A stretch of 64,000 nucleotides of DNA from Hymenolepis diminuta (taxonomy: Eukaryota; Platyhelminthes; Cestoda; Cyclophyllidea; Hymenolepididae), in the NCBI GenBank assembly GCA_900708905.1, contig CAADRB010000030.1, positions 1,138,915 through 1,202,914 on the forward strand, written 5' to 3'. Made by a program: the position numbers and the translations under genes. The notes under the pieces are model-generated. The model was not told the origin of the DNA and made no database searches. It saw only the letters and a program-made list of their open reading frames with translations. Positions 52,301 through 63,267 of the stretch are shown here, one piece after another (position 1 is the first letter of the stretch; each line of letters opens with the position of its first letter).

Positions 52301-54296
52301 NNNNNNNNNNNNNNNNNNNNNNNNNNNNNNNNNNNNNNNNNNNNNNNNNNNNNNNNNNNNNNNNNNNNNNNNNNNNNNNNNNAATCATCAACACGTTCTC
52401 GTTCTCACGGTCAACAGTGACCAAACGCGGCACCCACTTTGAACAGAGCTTTCTCATAGTCAAATGCTCATGCAATATAAAGCCAACAAGTTCTTTTCAT
52501 ATCTTTACGATGTCAGCTAACTCACCCAACTTCACTTTCCGATCATTCAAAACGATTTTGTGGATTTTTTAATGTTTCCTGGTGTTTCCGCCTCATTTGG
52601 ATGTCCACTGCGTTCTGCATCATCGGTATCTCTACGATCACGTTTGAAGTCAGCAAACTAACGTTTTATTGCTGTTTCTGATGGAGCTTAGTCCCCATAA
52701 CACTTTTCAAGCCATTGATTCGCTTGAACGGTATTTTTTCCCATCAAGAAGCAGTGTAGAATGAAAACACAAAATTGTTTTTGATGCATTGTTTTGAAAA
52801 TAACAAAAGTAGCGTCACTCTTAGCACAATAGCTCACAAACTAATGAATAGAATACTATGAAATTTTAACAGCTGTCTTTTGGAGGTTAGTATTAACTGA
52901 AAGAACGGTGACTGCAATAAAACTAGCGCCATCTATGTGTTAGGCCCGGGACTTTTCAGCCCATGTGTTATGTCATTCGCAGCATTAATATGCTAACCTG
53001 AGACGCTTAAATATCATTTTTATGAAGTCGGAAGAGAAACTGAACACGTCTGTTTATTACCTGCAATGGTAGCTACTGTGTTGAGATAGGTTACTTGACG
53101 CCTTTTTATTAAATACCTACCAACGAGGAATATCTGGACATATTCTGTGCTCTGCGTTTATGACAGAGCAGAAAAAACTGTTATGCGAGTATGTTTTTCC
53201 AGTTCAGGACACCACCGTACATGAACGGCAGTTCCATATTAGGTATTTCTTTACTCAAACTGTCTGCGTTTATTGTTAATAAAATGTATTCTGGTGGAAC
53301 TTATGTCTGAGAAATGCTGACTAATGAAGTAATTTTGTTATCCTAAAGTCTATTGGGTGACCAAGGTCTAAGGAATCAACTGAGTTGAAATTGTGATCAA
53401 ACATGTAATTACCTCCAAAGCTATTTAGAAAAGCGTTGTCAAACCCTCATCTCGTGTAGAGAGATAAAATTGTGGAGCCTCTCTTGTGTGAAACCCAAAT
53501 TCTGTCACTCCCTCATTGTTCTAATCTAATAGATGTGATTATCCATTTCCGTCGATGGGTGTGTACCAACAGTCACCGACCTCTAACTTCTCAGACAGGC
53601 ATGTTGGGTTCTTTAGTTTCTCTTTCACTCCTAATGTTTCCATCCTCCCTTCACAACTGAACTGTCCTAGTATCGCTTAGAGTTTAGTGGTTTCCTCTTG
53701 ATTATAAAATGTTAGACGTTTCTGGTTTCCCATGAATAGTAATAATAATTTCAAACCTTTTTTACTTTTAATATTTACTCTTGTTTAGTTCAGTCTTTTG
53801 GACACTCATACGTTAAAGTTGGGAAAGTTTTCATCCGTCCAAAGTCCTATTGTTCCCTTTTTAGATATGCATGTTCTCAGTCCTAAGCCCGGGTGATTTG
53901 GAAGAACGTTCAACAGAATTCCTTGCCCTGGCCTCTTCTAATCTCCTTCGTCTTGGGTTGGAATCGTGTTCGTCACTCGTCTCTGCTGCAGAAATTAGTG
54001 GTGCTGCTGAAAACTCTTCCTCCCGTCATAACAACAACTCCACTAACACAAACAGTGGAAATCGGGATTCGGTGTATCTCCTCTTTGATGAAATAGTTCG
54101 TCTGTCACCCGTTTTAACGGCCAACCTTCAAGAAGCATGCTTTCCCTACGCCCTTATTCGTAGTGCCTACAGTCATCTGGCAAATGCGAATTCACGTCTT
54201 CAGCATCAGCATCACCATGGAAATGTGAGATCGAATATCCCACCGATGAGTGGGCATCATGTTGATGGGTCGTCGTCCTCGCAGTATCATCCCTAG
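31371..54296 (+). CDS. NCKAP1: Nck-associated protein 1 (NAP1/HEM), WAVE complex subunit (6 exons, 1260 aa)
   Basis: NCKAP1 pairs with CYFIP in the WAVE regulatory complex, which couples Rac to Arp2/3 actin nucleation at the plasma membrane. Exons: 31371-33610, 38429-38618, 42919-43111, 48885-49141, 50685-51155, 53865-54296. All are GT-AG with consistent phases. Recognition rests on full-length similarity to the HEM family. The N-terminus is KIAERLSILNRRQLGVLCRL and KFPNVETRSN. Mid-protein there is MPGTESLRHNR (about residues 680-690). The C-terminal half has EEYADLAELRALSELIGP, IGVGLAFLALFREAL, LRAPFLVETAKSI, CLFIVFVANALPQLA, EFLALASSNLLRLG and DSVYLLFDEIV. The ATG at 31371 is used, not the TTG upstream. 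Vertebrate forms are about 1128 aa. The surplus lies in a Lys-rich loop (about 647-667), an Asn/Ser-rich insert (about 1158-1182) and a His/Ser-rich tail. The nearest AATAAA downstream is at 55097. Confidence 0.93.
36681..36878 (+). repeat. tRNA-derived SINE, copy A
   Basis: The head has an A-box-like GGCACAGTGGTT (36692-36703) and a B-box-like CGGGTTTGATGC (36729-36740), as in RNA polymerase III tRNA promoters. The following body (GAGGAATGACCAGTCACACTGGTT) matches copy C (AAGGAATGGCCAACCCCACTGGTT). The end resembles copy C's end (AAGCG.G...C...TTCCT). It is not a tRNA gene, because the arms do not fold. It lies in sense orientation in NCKAP1 intron 1. Confidence 0.65.
37258..37392 (+). repeat. 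tRNA-derived SINE, copy B (truncated or diverged)
   Basis: The head is GTGGTGCATCAGTTGACGTG, with a B-box-like CGGATTCGATGT (37303-37314). The body contains GTGGTAGAATTCGACTTTC, matching GTAGTGGAATTCGAGTTTC of copy C. The middle (AGGAATG.CCA) segment is missing, so this copy has an internal deletion. It lies in NCKAP1 intron 1. Confidence 0.55.
38619..42918 (+). other. NCKAP1 intron 2 (4.3 kb)
   Basis: Bounded by GTGAGT and TTTAG. It contains a short CT-rich repeat (about 38782-38800) and SINE copy C (39529-39768). No other feature recognised. Confidence 0.7.
39529..39768 (+). repeat. tRNA-derived SINE, copy C (most complete)
   Basis: The head is GGTGGTGCAGTGGTTAGCGT (A box at about 39540-39551), with B-box-like GGGTTTAATACC (39581-39592) at tRNA spacing. 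The body carries AAGGAATGGCCAACCCCACT and GTAGTGGAATTCGAGTTTC. The 3' end has a small stem (AAGCG/CGCTT around 39714-39733) and AT-rich sequence. Shared blocks with copies A and B define the family. A 61-aa open frame over it is a by-product. It lies in NCKAP1 intron 2. Confidence 0.7.
43112..48884 (+). other. NCKAP1 intron 3 (5.8 kb)
   Basis: The longest intron, bounded by GTATGT and TTTTAG. AT-rich, with scattered short open frames but no exon-like, RNA or mobile-element signal that I can support. Confidence 0.7.
49142..50684 (+). other. NCKAP1 intron 4 (1.5 kb)
   Basis: Bounded by GTATGC and TTTTAG. Nothing recognised inside. Confidence 0.7.
51641..52789 (-). pseudogene. Mariner transposase pseudogene (D34D catalytic motif)
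   Basis: The start Met is at 52789-52787 (MHQKQFCVFILHC), and the helix-turn-helix region follows. The C-terminal part keeps the signature HPPYSPDLAPSDYWLF. The second catalytic Asp (in QDNTPCHK, codon 51937-51935) and the third (in APSDYWLF, codon 51832-51830) are separated by exactly 34 residues, the hallmark of mariner transposases. In-frame stops at 52690-52688, 52660-52658 and 51916-51914 show it is inactive. The first Asp lies in or near the N gap. Confidence 0.85.
52072..52382. other. Assembly gap (311 N) inside the mariner
   Basis: Run of N in the middle of the transposase. Repeats of this kind commonly cause such gaps. Open frames across it are artefacts. Confidence 1.
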
Positions 54297-55675
54297 CTCG
54301 ATTTGAATGAATGAGTACACTGATCATGACATCCCTCCCCTACCCGACCGTTAGACTCCTCTTTCTTCCCTCTATGATCGTGCTTGTGTGTTTGCTTGAT
54401 ATGTAATGGAGATGTGTGTATTCCTGATTTTTTTTCCAATAAGGTTCACATTTGCCCCCACCCCCTTTCCCTGCTATCCCTCACATCTCTCATTTATTTT
54501 GATGTATATAACCTTCCTTCCTTCGTTTGCTGGTAATAGAATGACGTGCGTGCGTATGCGAGTACTTCTGCAATATTCTTCCTCCCTCCTCTATCTCTTA
54601 ATACTGAATCTTCTATACTTGCCTTCTTAACTTTATCTTGTTTAATTAGTTTTGTGTTGGCGTATAGGACTAGTCTTACACACGTTAGTGGTTTGTAAGT
54701 CCGATGCCTGTAACTATGACATTCTTAAAGAGACATCTTAGGTTACCGATTCGATAGCAGCTATGTGAATCGGAGTATTAACTGGTTGTTGGCGATGAAG
54801 TTCTCACCTTGGAATTTGAACATAATATCCTAAGTGTGTGGAATATTGAATTGGTTTGAGCAAGTAACTGGTGAAGAAGATTCAGTAATCACTTTTAAGC
54901 ATTAGATAGACTAAAATCATTTGTTACACTTTTTTGGTGCACTAATACACAAATATTGGTTTCTTTATATGGAAAAAATTTCGAAATTTATTATCACAAT
55001 ATATTAAATTTATAATTTGATTGGAATACAAACTTGTGATCAATAGTACTCTTTTTCATTTCAACTAATGAGACTATTTCTGATAATGTCTAATTTAATA
55101 AAATCTGACAGAAGCACTATCTTAGAAAACAGAGAAAATTGACATACATTTTTAATAAAAATTCTGTTAAATAACCAGTCTTTTTAGAAAAGTGACTGGT
55201 TATTTATAAGAGCTGAGGAATGCAACCAGATCATTTAAAAATCAAATTACTAAATTATGAGCTAAGATGTCTATTAAATAATTTGGAATAAAAAGTACTT
55301 TTAAACAACAAGTATAATAATGAAAAAGTAAATTCAACTATATCTAACGGAATTCTTTTTTTATCGCTAAAAAATCTCAATTACTTTTAGTACATTGAAT
55401 GTATATTACCTATTCGTACCTATTACAAGTTAACCAATGAACTCTTAGATGGGAACCGATAACATAGACTTTCGGCGGTAGATGAAATGACTAGGTACTG
55501 TAAGCAACATAAAACCATGGATAATTTATATAGTAGTGTGACTTTTTATGTGTTATCCTAGTAAAATACTTGTTTATTTTTTTCAATCGAACTTAAATGT
55601 TTGAATTAATCATGTTAACTTAATTTTACCTCGGACGTGAGATCAATTACTTCTCTTAAATTTGTTGTAGATAAT
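54297..55675. other. NCKAP1 3' UTR and intergenic region
   Basis: The first several hundred bases are probably NCKAP1 3' UTR. The first clear AATAAA is at 55097-55102, about 800 bp after the stop. A strong inverted repeat follows at 55169-55205. A splice-acceptor-like TTTGTTGTAG (55661-55670) just before the next gene's ATG suggests that gene has an upstream non-coding or short coding exon in or beyond this stretch. Confidence 0.5.
55169..55205. repeat. Perfect 12-bp inverted repeat (hairpin)
   Basis: The left arm AAATAACCAGTC (55169-55180) is perfectly complementary to GACTGGTTATTT (55194-55205). The 13-nt interior (TTTTTAGAAAAGT) can extend the stem by TTTT/AAAA with a 2-nt bulge. It lies about 70 bp after the likely NCKAP1 poly(A) signal. 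No flanking duplication marks it as a mobile element. Confidence 0.8.
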
Positions 55676-58600
55676 ATGAAATCGTCACTCTTTAAGCCGG
55701 TTTACTTCACTAAACCTATGACAATAACTAGAAGAGGCAGCGGCAATCTTCAACTTGATCCATCTATCCTTCATTTAAATTCTAATGAGTTAAATGAAAA
55801 TATAAACCATAACTCGTCAGTGTCTGACATCAACGTAACAAAACCAGAGGAATGTGATTCTAAATTAAATAGGAGCACCAAGATGGAAGTTGGGCATAAA
55901 GATGTATACATTGCCCGACCATCCAAAGGACTGATTTCGTCCCACCAGGGCGGTTCTCCATCTCTAACTCGATCCTTTTCAATGAATGAATTCGATGATG
56001 TAGAGCTAGTTTTTACTCCCAAAATGAAACAGGTTTATAAACCTCTTAGCGCTCTGACTGGCTGCAATCCCAAAATTAATAAAGATAATGGGTCTCTCGA
56101 AAGAAAGCAAAGTTCACCCATGAAAGGCGGTTACCTCCATGAGCAATCATTTTTGACTATCAATTCATTCGTTGTAGAGTGTTCCACTACGACTACCTCA
56201 CACCGTGAAAGTCTGGATTCTGCACGGATTACGAATGTCAGAGTTAAGCATGATTCAAATGACAGCACCTCAGACTCTAAAACTGAACCTGGAGCTAATC
56301 TCATAGCAACGACCGATAAGATACCTCCTCTCACATGTGTTAGGGAGTATACCGAGACCAAATCATTTATTGCTCCTGTTACTCTTTCTCAAAATATTTT
56401 TCATAGTTATTTATTAAAAGATAAGGTAGTGTACCTCGAGTTTTCTGGAGCAGACCAGTGGGTCCTTTCTAACAACTCTGATCCAAAAGTGAAACAAATA
56501 TTGTCTTCGGGGCTCTGTTTCTGCACGACGGCATCTGAAATATTGCCAATTCAGCAGGTTGAAACTGATCAGTTATCTAAATTCCATGGATCTTATCAAA
56601 TGGCCAAAATATCCTATTTAGAAATGTTCAAAAGCGATCTCATTTTCAAAACTGTAAGCACTCTAACAGTGGACTTGTGTCAACAGAGCCAAATCTATGT
56701 ATTTGAACTTTTTCAACCAAAATTACTTAAGACGAATATTGAAACGATTGAAAATGAAATAAGGGTAGACCCTTATAATCATCACGAGGCTCATTGGGTA
56801 GAAGTAAAGGGATATTTATGCAAGTTAGGTGACAATAATATTGTTTCTGTCAGGGAATATGAAACAAACCGTTACCGCTCCGACGCCTGGTTTGACGTCA
56901 GTCAGCGTCATACTACGCAAAATACCAAGAGAAATAATCCGTCTTCTATCCTGTATCCTCCAGAAAGGTCTTTAAGTTCTTCTACTACCCTTTTAGAAGA
57001 ATCATGTGACATTCCGGAATTGGACCGGGTCACTCCAGACATAAGTGCATCAAATTCTGCAGTTCCATCTTCAAATTCTCTCACTCAAGACGCTGTTAAC
57101 CAAAGGGTGACACTAGATTTGTGTAAATTGAAATGTCATTTACTCACTGTTTCTCCTCGGCAAAGTTCACGGTCTTCAAGTCCAGTTGAAGGCCTAAACC
57201 ATGAATCGGGTGAGGGTTCAAGATCTTCAAGTTCTACCGATATTAAGGGGGATCAGGATCTCCTTAAGCCAGAATGTGCCTTTAATACTAATCTTTCACC
57301 TTCTTCAAAACTACCTGTAAGAGACTTAAAAGTCATACCTAGAATCTCAGTACAAGATGAGTCGCAAAATGATAAATCTAATCCATTACTTATCGGCAAA
57401 GTAATTAACTTGCATAATCCTGACGAAACGCTTGGAGGTTCAAAGCTATCCATCGTTAATTCCAAGGACCCTCGAACTATTGACAGTAATAACACCGATG
57501 ATTCATGTATTCTAATACCTGAAGGTTATCCAGGAGGATTGAAAGCTACTTCGAAAACGAACGATATATATTTGAACTGTAAGGCCGTCCACAGTCTTCA
57601 AATAAATAAGGTTAAGCGTGGTGCTACTTATTATAATAATCGATGAAACCATTTTAGAGATCTCTATTCTTCACTTTAGCCACTGGAGCGTACCTTTGAA
57701 ATGGAAGATTGGGAAATTTCTGAAAAGTCTGTTCGTTCACCTGTGCACATTAGGAAAGTAATTGGTCAAAGACCCGAAAGAGATCTGAATACACCAGTGA
57801 TCAAAATCAATGGCACATTTACTCATAGGTACCAGTCAGAACTATCTCATATATTTCTCTTTAGAAATGGTATCATTTGTCATGTATTATGCAATCAAGA
57901 CAATTTGGTAAACTAACTTCTAAGTGGACTATCTCACCTCTTAATTCGTTATAGCAAACTGGAGAGTTGAAAATTCCTATTGCAATTTCTCCGTGCGCAT
58001 CTCCGAAGAATATTACAACTAATGCAACTCGGTATGTTGGTCAAATAAATTGTAAGATAACTAATAATTATTTGAATTCTTTAATTACAGCTCATTTATT
58101 CAGGGGTTGGAATAAACTTTATCATTCATTTGTTTCTCTAGATCTAAAAAGGTATAGCATGAAAAGGGAATTTTAATAAACGTCGAAGACATTGCTATTT
58201 ATTATGCTGTATTATCCTTCAATTCAAATAAGTTGAGATGAATCACAATACCAATTAGTTGTCTTGCTTTATAGTTACTTGTTTTTGCAAACATCATAAT
58301 ACTAACATGAATTCAGTAGAAGATTTGGGGTGACTATCAATTAAGGAAGTACTTCAAATCTTACCGGATAATTTTTAGGCATCCTATTTTCAACATGTTT
58401 TGATCATTTAATTCGTTTGTTAAAATGTGCTCCACTCTAATCTATTCTTCTTTTTTATAACTCTCGTTTGTTGAAACAATTTTTTGTATTGGGAAATTTC
58501 TGGTTGTGCTTGCTATATCTATCTCTAATTTGCACCACTAAAATCAAATGGTTTACGTATTTCATTTATTTATCTACCATATAAGCCAATAATGAGTTCT

Positions 58601-58853
58601 AATTTCCTTATTTTTGTGTCTACAGATGTTATATTATTCTTGATGTTGTTTCGTTCTTAGTCGAATATTCGCATGCTCATTCTTGCTTTCTGTTTCATTA
58701 TCATTCTAAATGCCCTAAATTCTCTTTCTTATTCATATTAGGTATCGCGGTATAGAAATCTCGTATAAAAATCTACTCATACAGCCATCGGGGTTAGTTA
58801 TTGGAATTGCTAGACCAGTGACACAAATTGAGCTTAGCCGTCGCAGGCCTTAG
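55676..58853 (+). CDS. Unrecognised serine-rich protein (4 exons, 783 aa)
   Basis: I do not recognise this gene. Exons: 55676-57610, 57680-57907, 57955-58031, 58742-58853. The phases (0, 0, 2) agree and give 2352 nt to a TAG. The ATG at 55676 lies 5 nt after an acceptor-like AG, so an upstream exon is likely. The longer open frame starting at 55637 begins with GTG and is probably intronic. There is no signal peptide or membrane segment. The N-terminal third is polar and Ser/Lys-rich. A more globular-looking middle part includes HWVEVKGYLCKLGDNNIVSV (about residues 373-392). A Ser-rich low-complexity stretch lies at about 495-522. The C-terminal exons have RSPVHIRKVIGQRPERDLNT and end IELSRRRP. 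Introns 1 and 2 are only 69 and 47 bp. The donor at 57907 (TTGGTAAAC) was chosen because the alternative at 57828 breaks the frame. Confidence 0.72.
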
Positions 58854-59610
58854 GATGTAGCAAATAATGTCAAAATCTGTCATATTTTCATGAGAGCCGA
58901 TCCTTTTATCTTCTAACCCCCATTCCCAGTGACCATCTCGGTTCTAGCAACTCATCCAGACCACGGGAAAAAAGACAAATTATTTGTAAACCAATGGCAA
59001 AGTTCTTTTACCTATTAAAAAATTACAGCCACTCATGTACACCATGGGTTGTGATTGATCAACTGTATTATTAGTCAATAACTGCAACAAGCGCAAGATC
59101 CAGGTGCGAGCGCGGAAATCTTTGTTTGATGATTCGGTACACTGAAAACACTCTGAAAGTATTCGATTAAGCTTTCTACTAAAATTAAGACACGTTCAAT
59201 TACAATGAATCCATAATCTAACATTTATTTATGATCTGACTGAAGCATCTTTGTAGAAACCATATATTGTCAATTTTTGTATAAGTCCCATGTCATTCTA
59301 AATTTCTTGCTTTATCTCAGCTGCGTAGATTAAATATAATTTACTTAACAACAACGAAAACATTGAACATCTCTTCCACGTTTAGTTTCTGTCCCAGAAG
59401 CATCAGCACTAAATATCCAGATTAGACAAAATCCAAGCATGAAACTTTTCTCACTTGGTCAAAAATCGTTCAACTGCTAATTCAATATCACACGGTATTG
59501 AAAAAGTTATTTACCTAAGATTAACCGGGATTTATTCTGCTAATTTCTGATCCTTCTAAATCATTTTTTTCAAGCATTTCCGTTGATGATTTTTTAAATT
59601 TACACTTCAG
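58854..59610. other. Intergenic or intronic stretch between two unrecognised genes
   Basis: AT-rich with no exon-like segment I can support. The next exon begins in phase 2 after an acceptor at 59609-59610, so the start of the following gene may be hidden here in a short exon. Confidence 0.4.
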
Positions 59611-62600
59611 AACCTCTGCATCAGAAGCCGAAGCGAAAACTGATAATGAGTATAATATGGTAGCAGACAAGGACAAGGAAGAAATCAAAAAGCAAGAAGT
59701 AGCCGACAAAGATGACCAAGAAGTCAGCGTGAACGATCAAAAGAAAGGGATCCCAATTAGTAAAATCGGTTCTATTTGCACTGACAAAAACGAGATCAAA
59801 CAGAATTTTGGTAGATGCAAGTGCGCTAGTGGAATAACATGGAAGTGTCACATTACCTCACCAGTTCGCAGATCTTCTTGCAGGCAATACTGCTACCTTA
59901 TAATTTATAAATTCATTTTTTTTGTTAAGTGCATTTTAAAATGCTTTTTAGTATTTGCAGCACCCAAGAAGAAGTACCACTAATGGAAATTTCACAAAAT
60001 AAACAGAATGATTGCATGACATTGAATACAAGATCTATTAAGGAAAAAGAACTACAAAAATTAATGGAGAAATGCAGGGAATTACAACGAGAGGTATTCT
60101 GTTTATTTGATCATTTTAAATTAATATTATAGTAAACCTAATGTTTAAGAGACTTTATGACTACTAGCATGTAAACTCTTTCTTCCGATGGTCATTCTTA
60201 TAATATTTGTTAGAAAATTTTTATAAAACAAATAACATTCACTTATCATCACTCTTCAGTCTGTCGAGAAGGCATATCCTTTGTTTAATCGCTAAAGCCC
60301 AAGCAAATAATGCCATAATTTTGAACTAAAAGATCGACGATTAAACGCCTTAATAATTAATAACCTGAATGATGTATGGGCATATTTGGGGTCTGTTTGG
60401 GCCCTATGTGCAAGAAGATTGATTTAAATATGAGTAACTGGTAGACACATGCAAAAATATAAAAAGAGGCGGACTCAAGTTTCAATAACCTAATTTTCTG
60501 CAAAGTTAACCTCGGCTTATAAATATTGAAATTTGATTGTCCTTTAATGAAGTGTGATTACAGTTACGAAAGTTTTCACTCAGAATGCTATCCATGCTCA
60601 CTTTAACCTAGACTTGCAAGGCGATATAAGATTTCTTCAGAATATTATCAATTAATATTTAATGTTCTTGTCTAGTCGTCTGTATTTAATAGGTAAATTA
60701 TTTAAATCTATTAAAACATTTTATTGGCTTTGCTAATTCTGATATATTAAATCGATATAAAGAGTCTAATAAGGTAGATGTGGCCAGACTTGCTAGTTTC
60801 ATCTATGTGAATTTCATCAGTAGAGGCAGAAGAAGTCTTCGGCAACCATTTGCGCATTTTAATCCTTTTGTTATCAGAAATGTAGACGTAATTACTATGC
60901 TGCTTTACCGACCATCCCAATGCGAATCATTTTTAGCACTTATTTAGAGAACAGTGAAGTCGTGCAGGTATTATCCATTGAGTTCATTTATAATCAGTTT
61001 CATTAACTTCATATTAAATATACGATTTAATGCAGCATTTATCGAAAGGAGGGAAAGGTGAAAGTTTGAATATTTGGTTTGAAAAAAAAATAAAGACTTG
61101 TAGCTCTTTGTCCTTAAGATTGTCATGCTTTGAAATGTCTGAGAAGCTAAGTTAGCGATTGGAAAAATATTGAACCTGAATACCGGTTTTCCATTCATTT
61201 GTGTTTTCTTTATCACATATTTCCAAAACAGATAAAATTCGTTTAAAATTGGGAGAGGGTTGATATTTCAGATTATAAATGTTTACAGATGGAATGATAA
61301 CGGCAATCCTGTTCGAAGAACCTCTCCAGAAAGATGCTCATCAGTTATTCAAAGGCTAGAATTAATTGATGGCGTTAAATTGTGAACCCTTACAATATAC
61401 TGGGCAGATTAAATGCAACTAATATACATTCTACAAGTTTCAGGATGATGATTTGTATTTAGTACTACGGGTTATTTTCTCTAGAAGCAATAGCAAATCG
61501 TTTTATTCAACGTTTATTTATTATTTGTTTTATATTTACTTTTAAATTAATTATCATTAATAAAATTTTATTCAATAATAAGCTTGGAAGGCTACCTTTA
61601 TCGAAGGCTGAAGAGAAAAATAATTCATTATCCTCTCCCCCAATAAGTTCATCTAATTCCAGCGGAAAGGGTCCCCGAAATAGCAAGAAACAAAGTCCTT
61701 TAACAAATTCAGGAAGGAAAAGTGTTAAAAAGCTGAAGAAATGGAAATCTAGAGGGAGTCGAAAGCATCGTCAAAGTAGATGTAAGGATGGTCGTTCTAC
61801 TTCTTCGTCTTCAGATTATCTTCACCAAGGTCATAGATATAAACATAGGTAACGTCTTTCTTAAATGAACATGTTTTCTGTCAAAGTTTGCATTACCTTT
61901 TATAAAAATTGCTTTGTTATTTATTTTTTGACTTGGACTTGAAATATGAAGGACTATCTGTAAATTTGAGTAATTGCCGGCTAACTTAACGATTATTATT
62001 CCTTAATAATGCTCCAAACCTGCTAAAAATTTACTAGTGGGCAATAAAAGTGGTTGAGCGTACGACACTTCAAAGTAACTCCAATCCAAATTCGGGGGTT
62101 TTGAGTTGGACTTCCACATAATCTAAACATTAAAAGAAAATAGCATTATGACGCAGTTGAGAACCTGAATAACTGACATTAATGTCATAAATTATACGAA
62201 TACGTTAGAAACATTTCGGTAAAGCAGTTTACATTCTGTGTACTGGGATAAAATGATCTTTAAGGTAAAACTTAACTCTAATATGCTGTTAGATTTTAAT
62301 CTCATTTGGGTTTTAGCAGCCAGAGACCCACCAACTTGTAGGAGCTAGACTACGACTAATATCTAACAACAGATCATCACTTTTCTCAAATGTGAATCGT
62401 AGTTGAGAGTGAACTAAAGCATATTGCGAAAAAGCGGTGGAAATTCGAGAGAGAAAGAGTGTGCACGAAGAATGGGAAGAAAGCATGAGAACAGAGCGTT
62501 TGCACCAAACGTACTTAAACTGGCGTATAATAATGCAGACAAATCAGTTGAATTATCGCAGGGCAGACATTTGGGAAACTGCTAATCGATACGCTGTAGG

Positions 62601-63199
62601 GGAGAGAGGTGAATTACGGTAATTGGGCTCGGTCTAGGCAAACATTCAAACAAAACATGTTGTATAAAGTCGTTTAAATTAGTATGTTGTTCGAGAACGA
62701 TTGTAAAAGGCGGTTGGGGTTAATTCTCCAAGGTTTTTATTGAATTTCATTTAGACGCAGGCTACCTCCGCATGGTTACCCAGCATCCTCACCATCCTCG
62801 TATGTTCCTTATCTCTTCCCCTCATATCCCTATTATCCACCTCCATATCTGCCACCATTACTACCACAACAAAATTGCATGGTATCATCTCCACCACGTC
62901 AACCTATAATGATGATCGACCCCTGCGCCTGCCCAGAGCATCACTCTTCAAGGCATCGCCATCGGCACAAACCTCGCAGATCTAGTAGACATCATTACTG
63001 TCGATATCGAAAGGCCTCAAGTTCCAAGCACCAACTTAAAAAAGAGGTGAATATGGATAAAGAAACTGATGCAAGTGTAACTCAGAATAGAATCTTCAAT
63101 GAAAGCAATGGTAAGTTGTTTGAAAGAAAAGCGGTTGAAGAAGTAGAATATAATGAAGTGAGACAGATAACAGATCCAATAAAATATTGTTCTCATTGA
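59611..63199 (+). CDS. Unrecognised basic, His/Arg- and Pro/Tyr-rich protein (4 exons found, 5' end uncertain)
   Basis: Exons: 59611-59883 (first ATG at 59657), 59961-60093, 61583-61848, 62755-63199. From that ATG the product is 356 aa. The open frame starts upstream of the ATG at an acceptor, so a 5' exon may be missing. Exon 1 is Lys/Glu/Asp-rich and ends with several Cys. The best-fitting first donor is a rare GC (CAG/GCAATA at 59884), the only good site that keeps frame. Exon 2 has a short coiled-coil-like KEKELQKLMEKCRELQREV (about 101-120). Exon 3 is Ser/Lys/Arg-rich (121-208). Exon 4 has a Pro/Tyr run (about 217-248) and a His/Arg-rich patch (HSSRHRHRHKPRRSSRHHY, about 270-290). The later junctions agree in phase. 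AATAAA lies at 63262-63267. The composition suggests a nuclear or RNA-associated protein, but this is only a guess. Confidence 0.6.
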
Positions 63200-63261
63200 A
63201 CTTTTCGAGACTGGGTATTAAAGATATCATACTTTTTAAACTATTTGATCTTTAGGATTGT

Positions 63262-63267
63262 AATAAA
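63262..63267 (+). other. Poly(A) signal of the 59.6-63.2 kb gene
   Basis: Canonical AATAAA 63 bp after the TGA stop. Beyond it, to the window end, I see only AT-rich intergenic sequence. Confidence 0.6.

Larger units (their letters stand above)
51581..52965 (-). mobile_element. Mariner-family transposon, inactive, in NCKAP1 intron 5
   Basis: Imperfect terminal inverted repeats frame the element: CATGGGCTGAAAAGTCCTGG at 51581-51600, and its complement-matching CCCGGGACTTTTCAGCCCATG at the right end (about 52945-52965). The left flank is TA, the mariner target. The right flank is TG, consistent with a decayed TA. The length (about 1.38 kb) fits mariner, although 311 bases are N (52072-52382). 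It lies antisense to NCKAP1, between exons 5 and 6. Confidence 0.88.

Noticed and set aside
55637..55675. Upstream extension of the 783-aa open frame to 55637
   Set aside because: It starts with GTG, and an acceptor-like TTGTAG ends at 55670 right before the ATG at 55676, so these codons are probably intronic.
57829..57954. Alternative donor CATAG/GTACCA at 57828 in the 783-aa gene
   Set aside because: It would leave two bases and put the next exon into a frame with an early stop. The donor after 57907 keeps phase 0.
62035..62115. Possible fourth SINE head (AGTGGTTGAGCGTACGAC ... TTCGGGGGTTTTGAG)
   Set aside because: It only loosely resembles the A and B boxes of the other copies and lacks their body blocks, so I did not call it.
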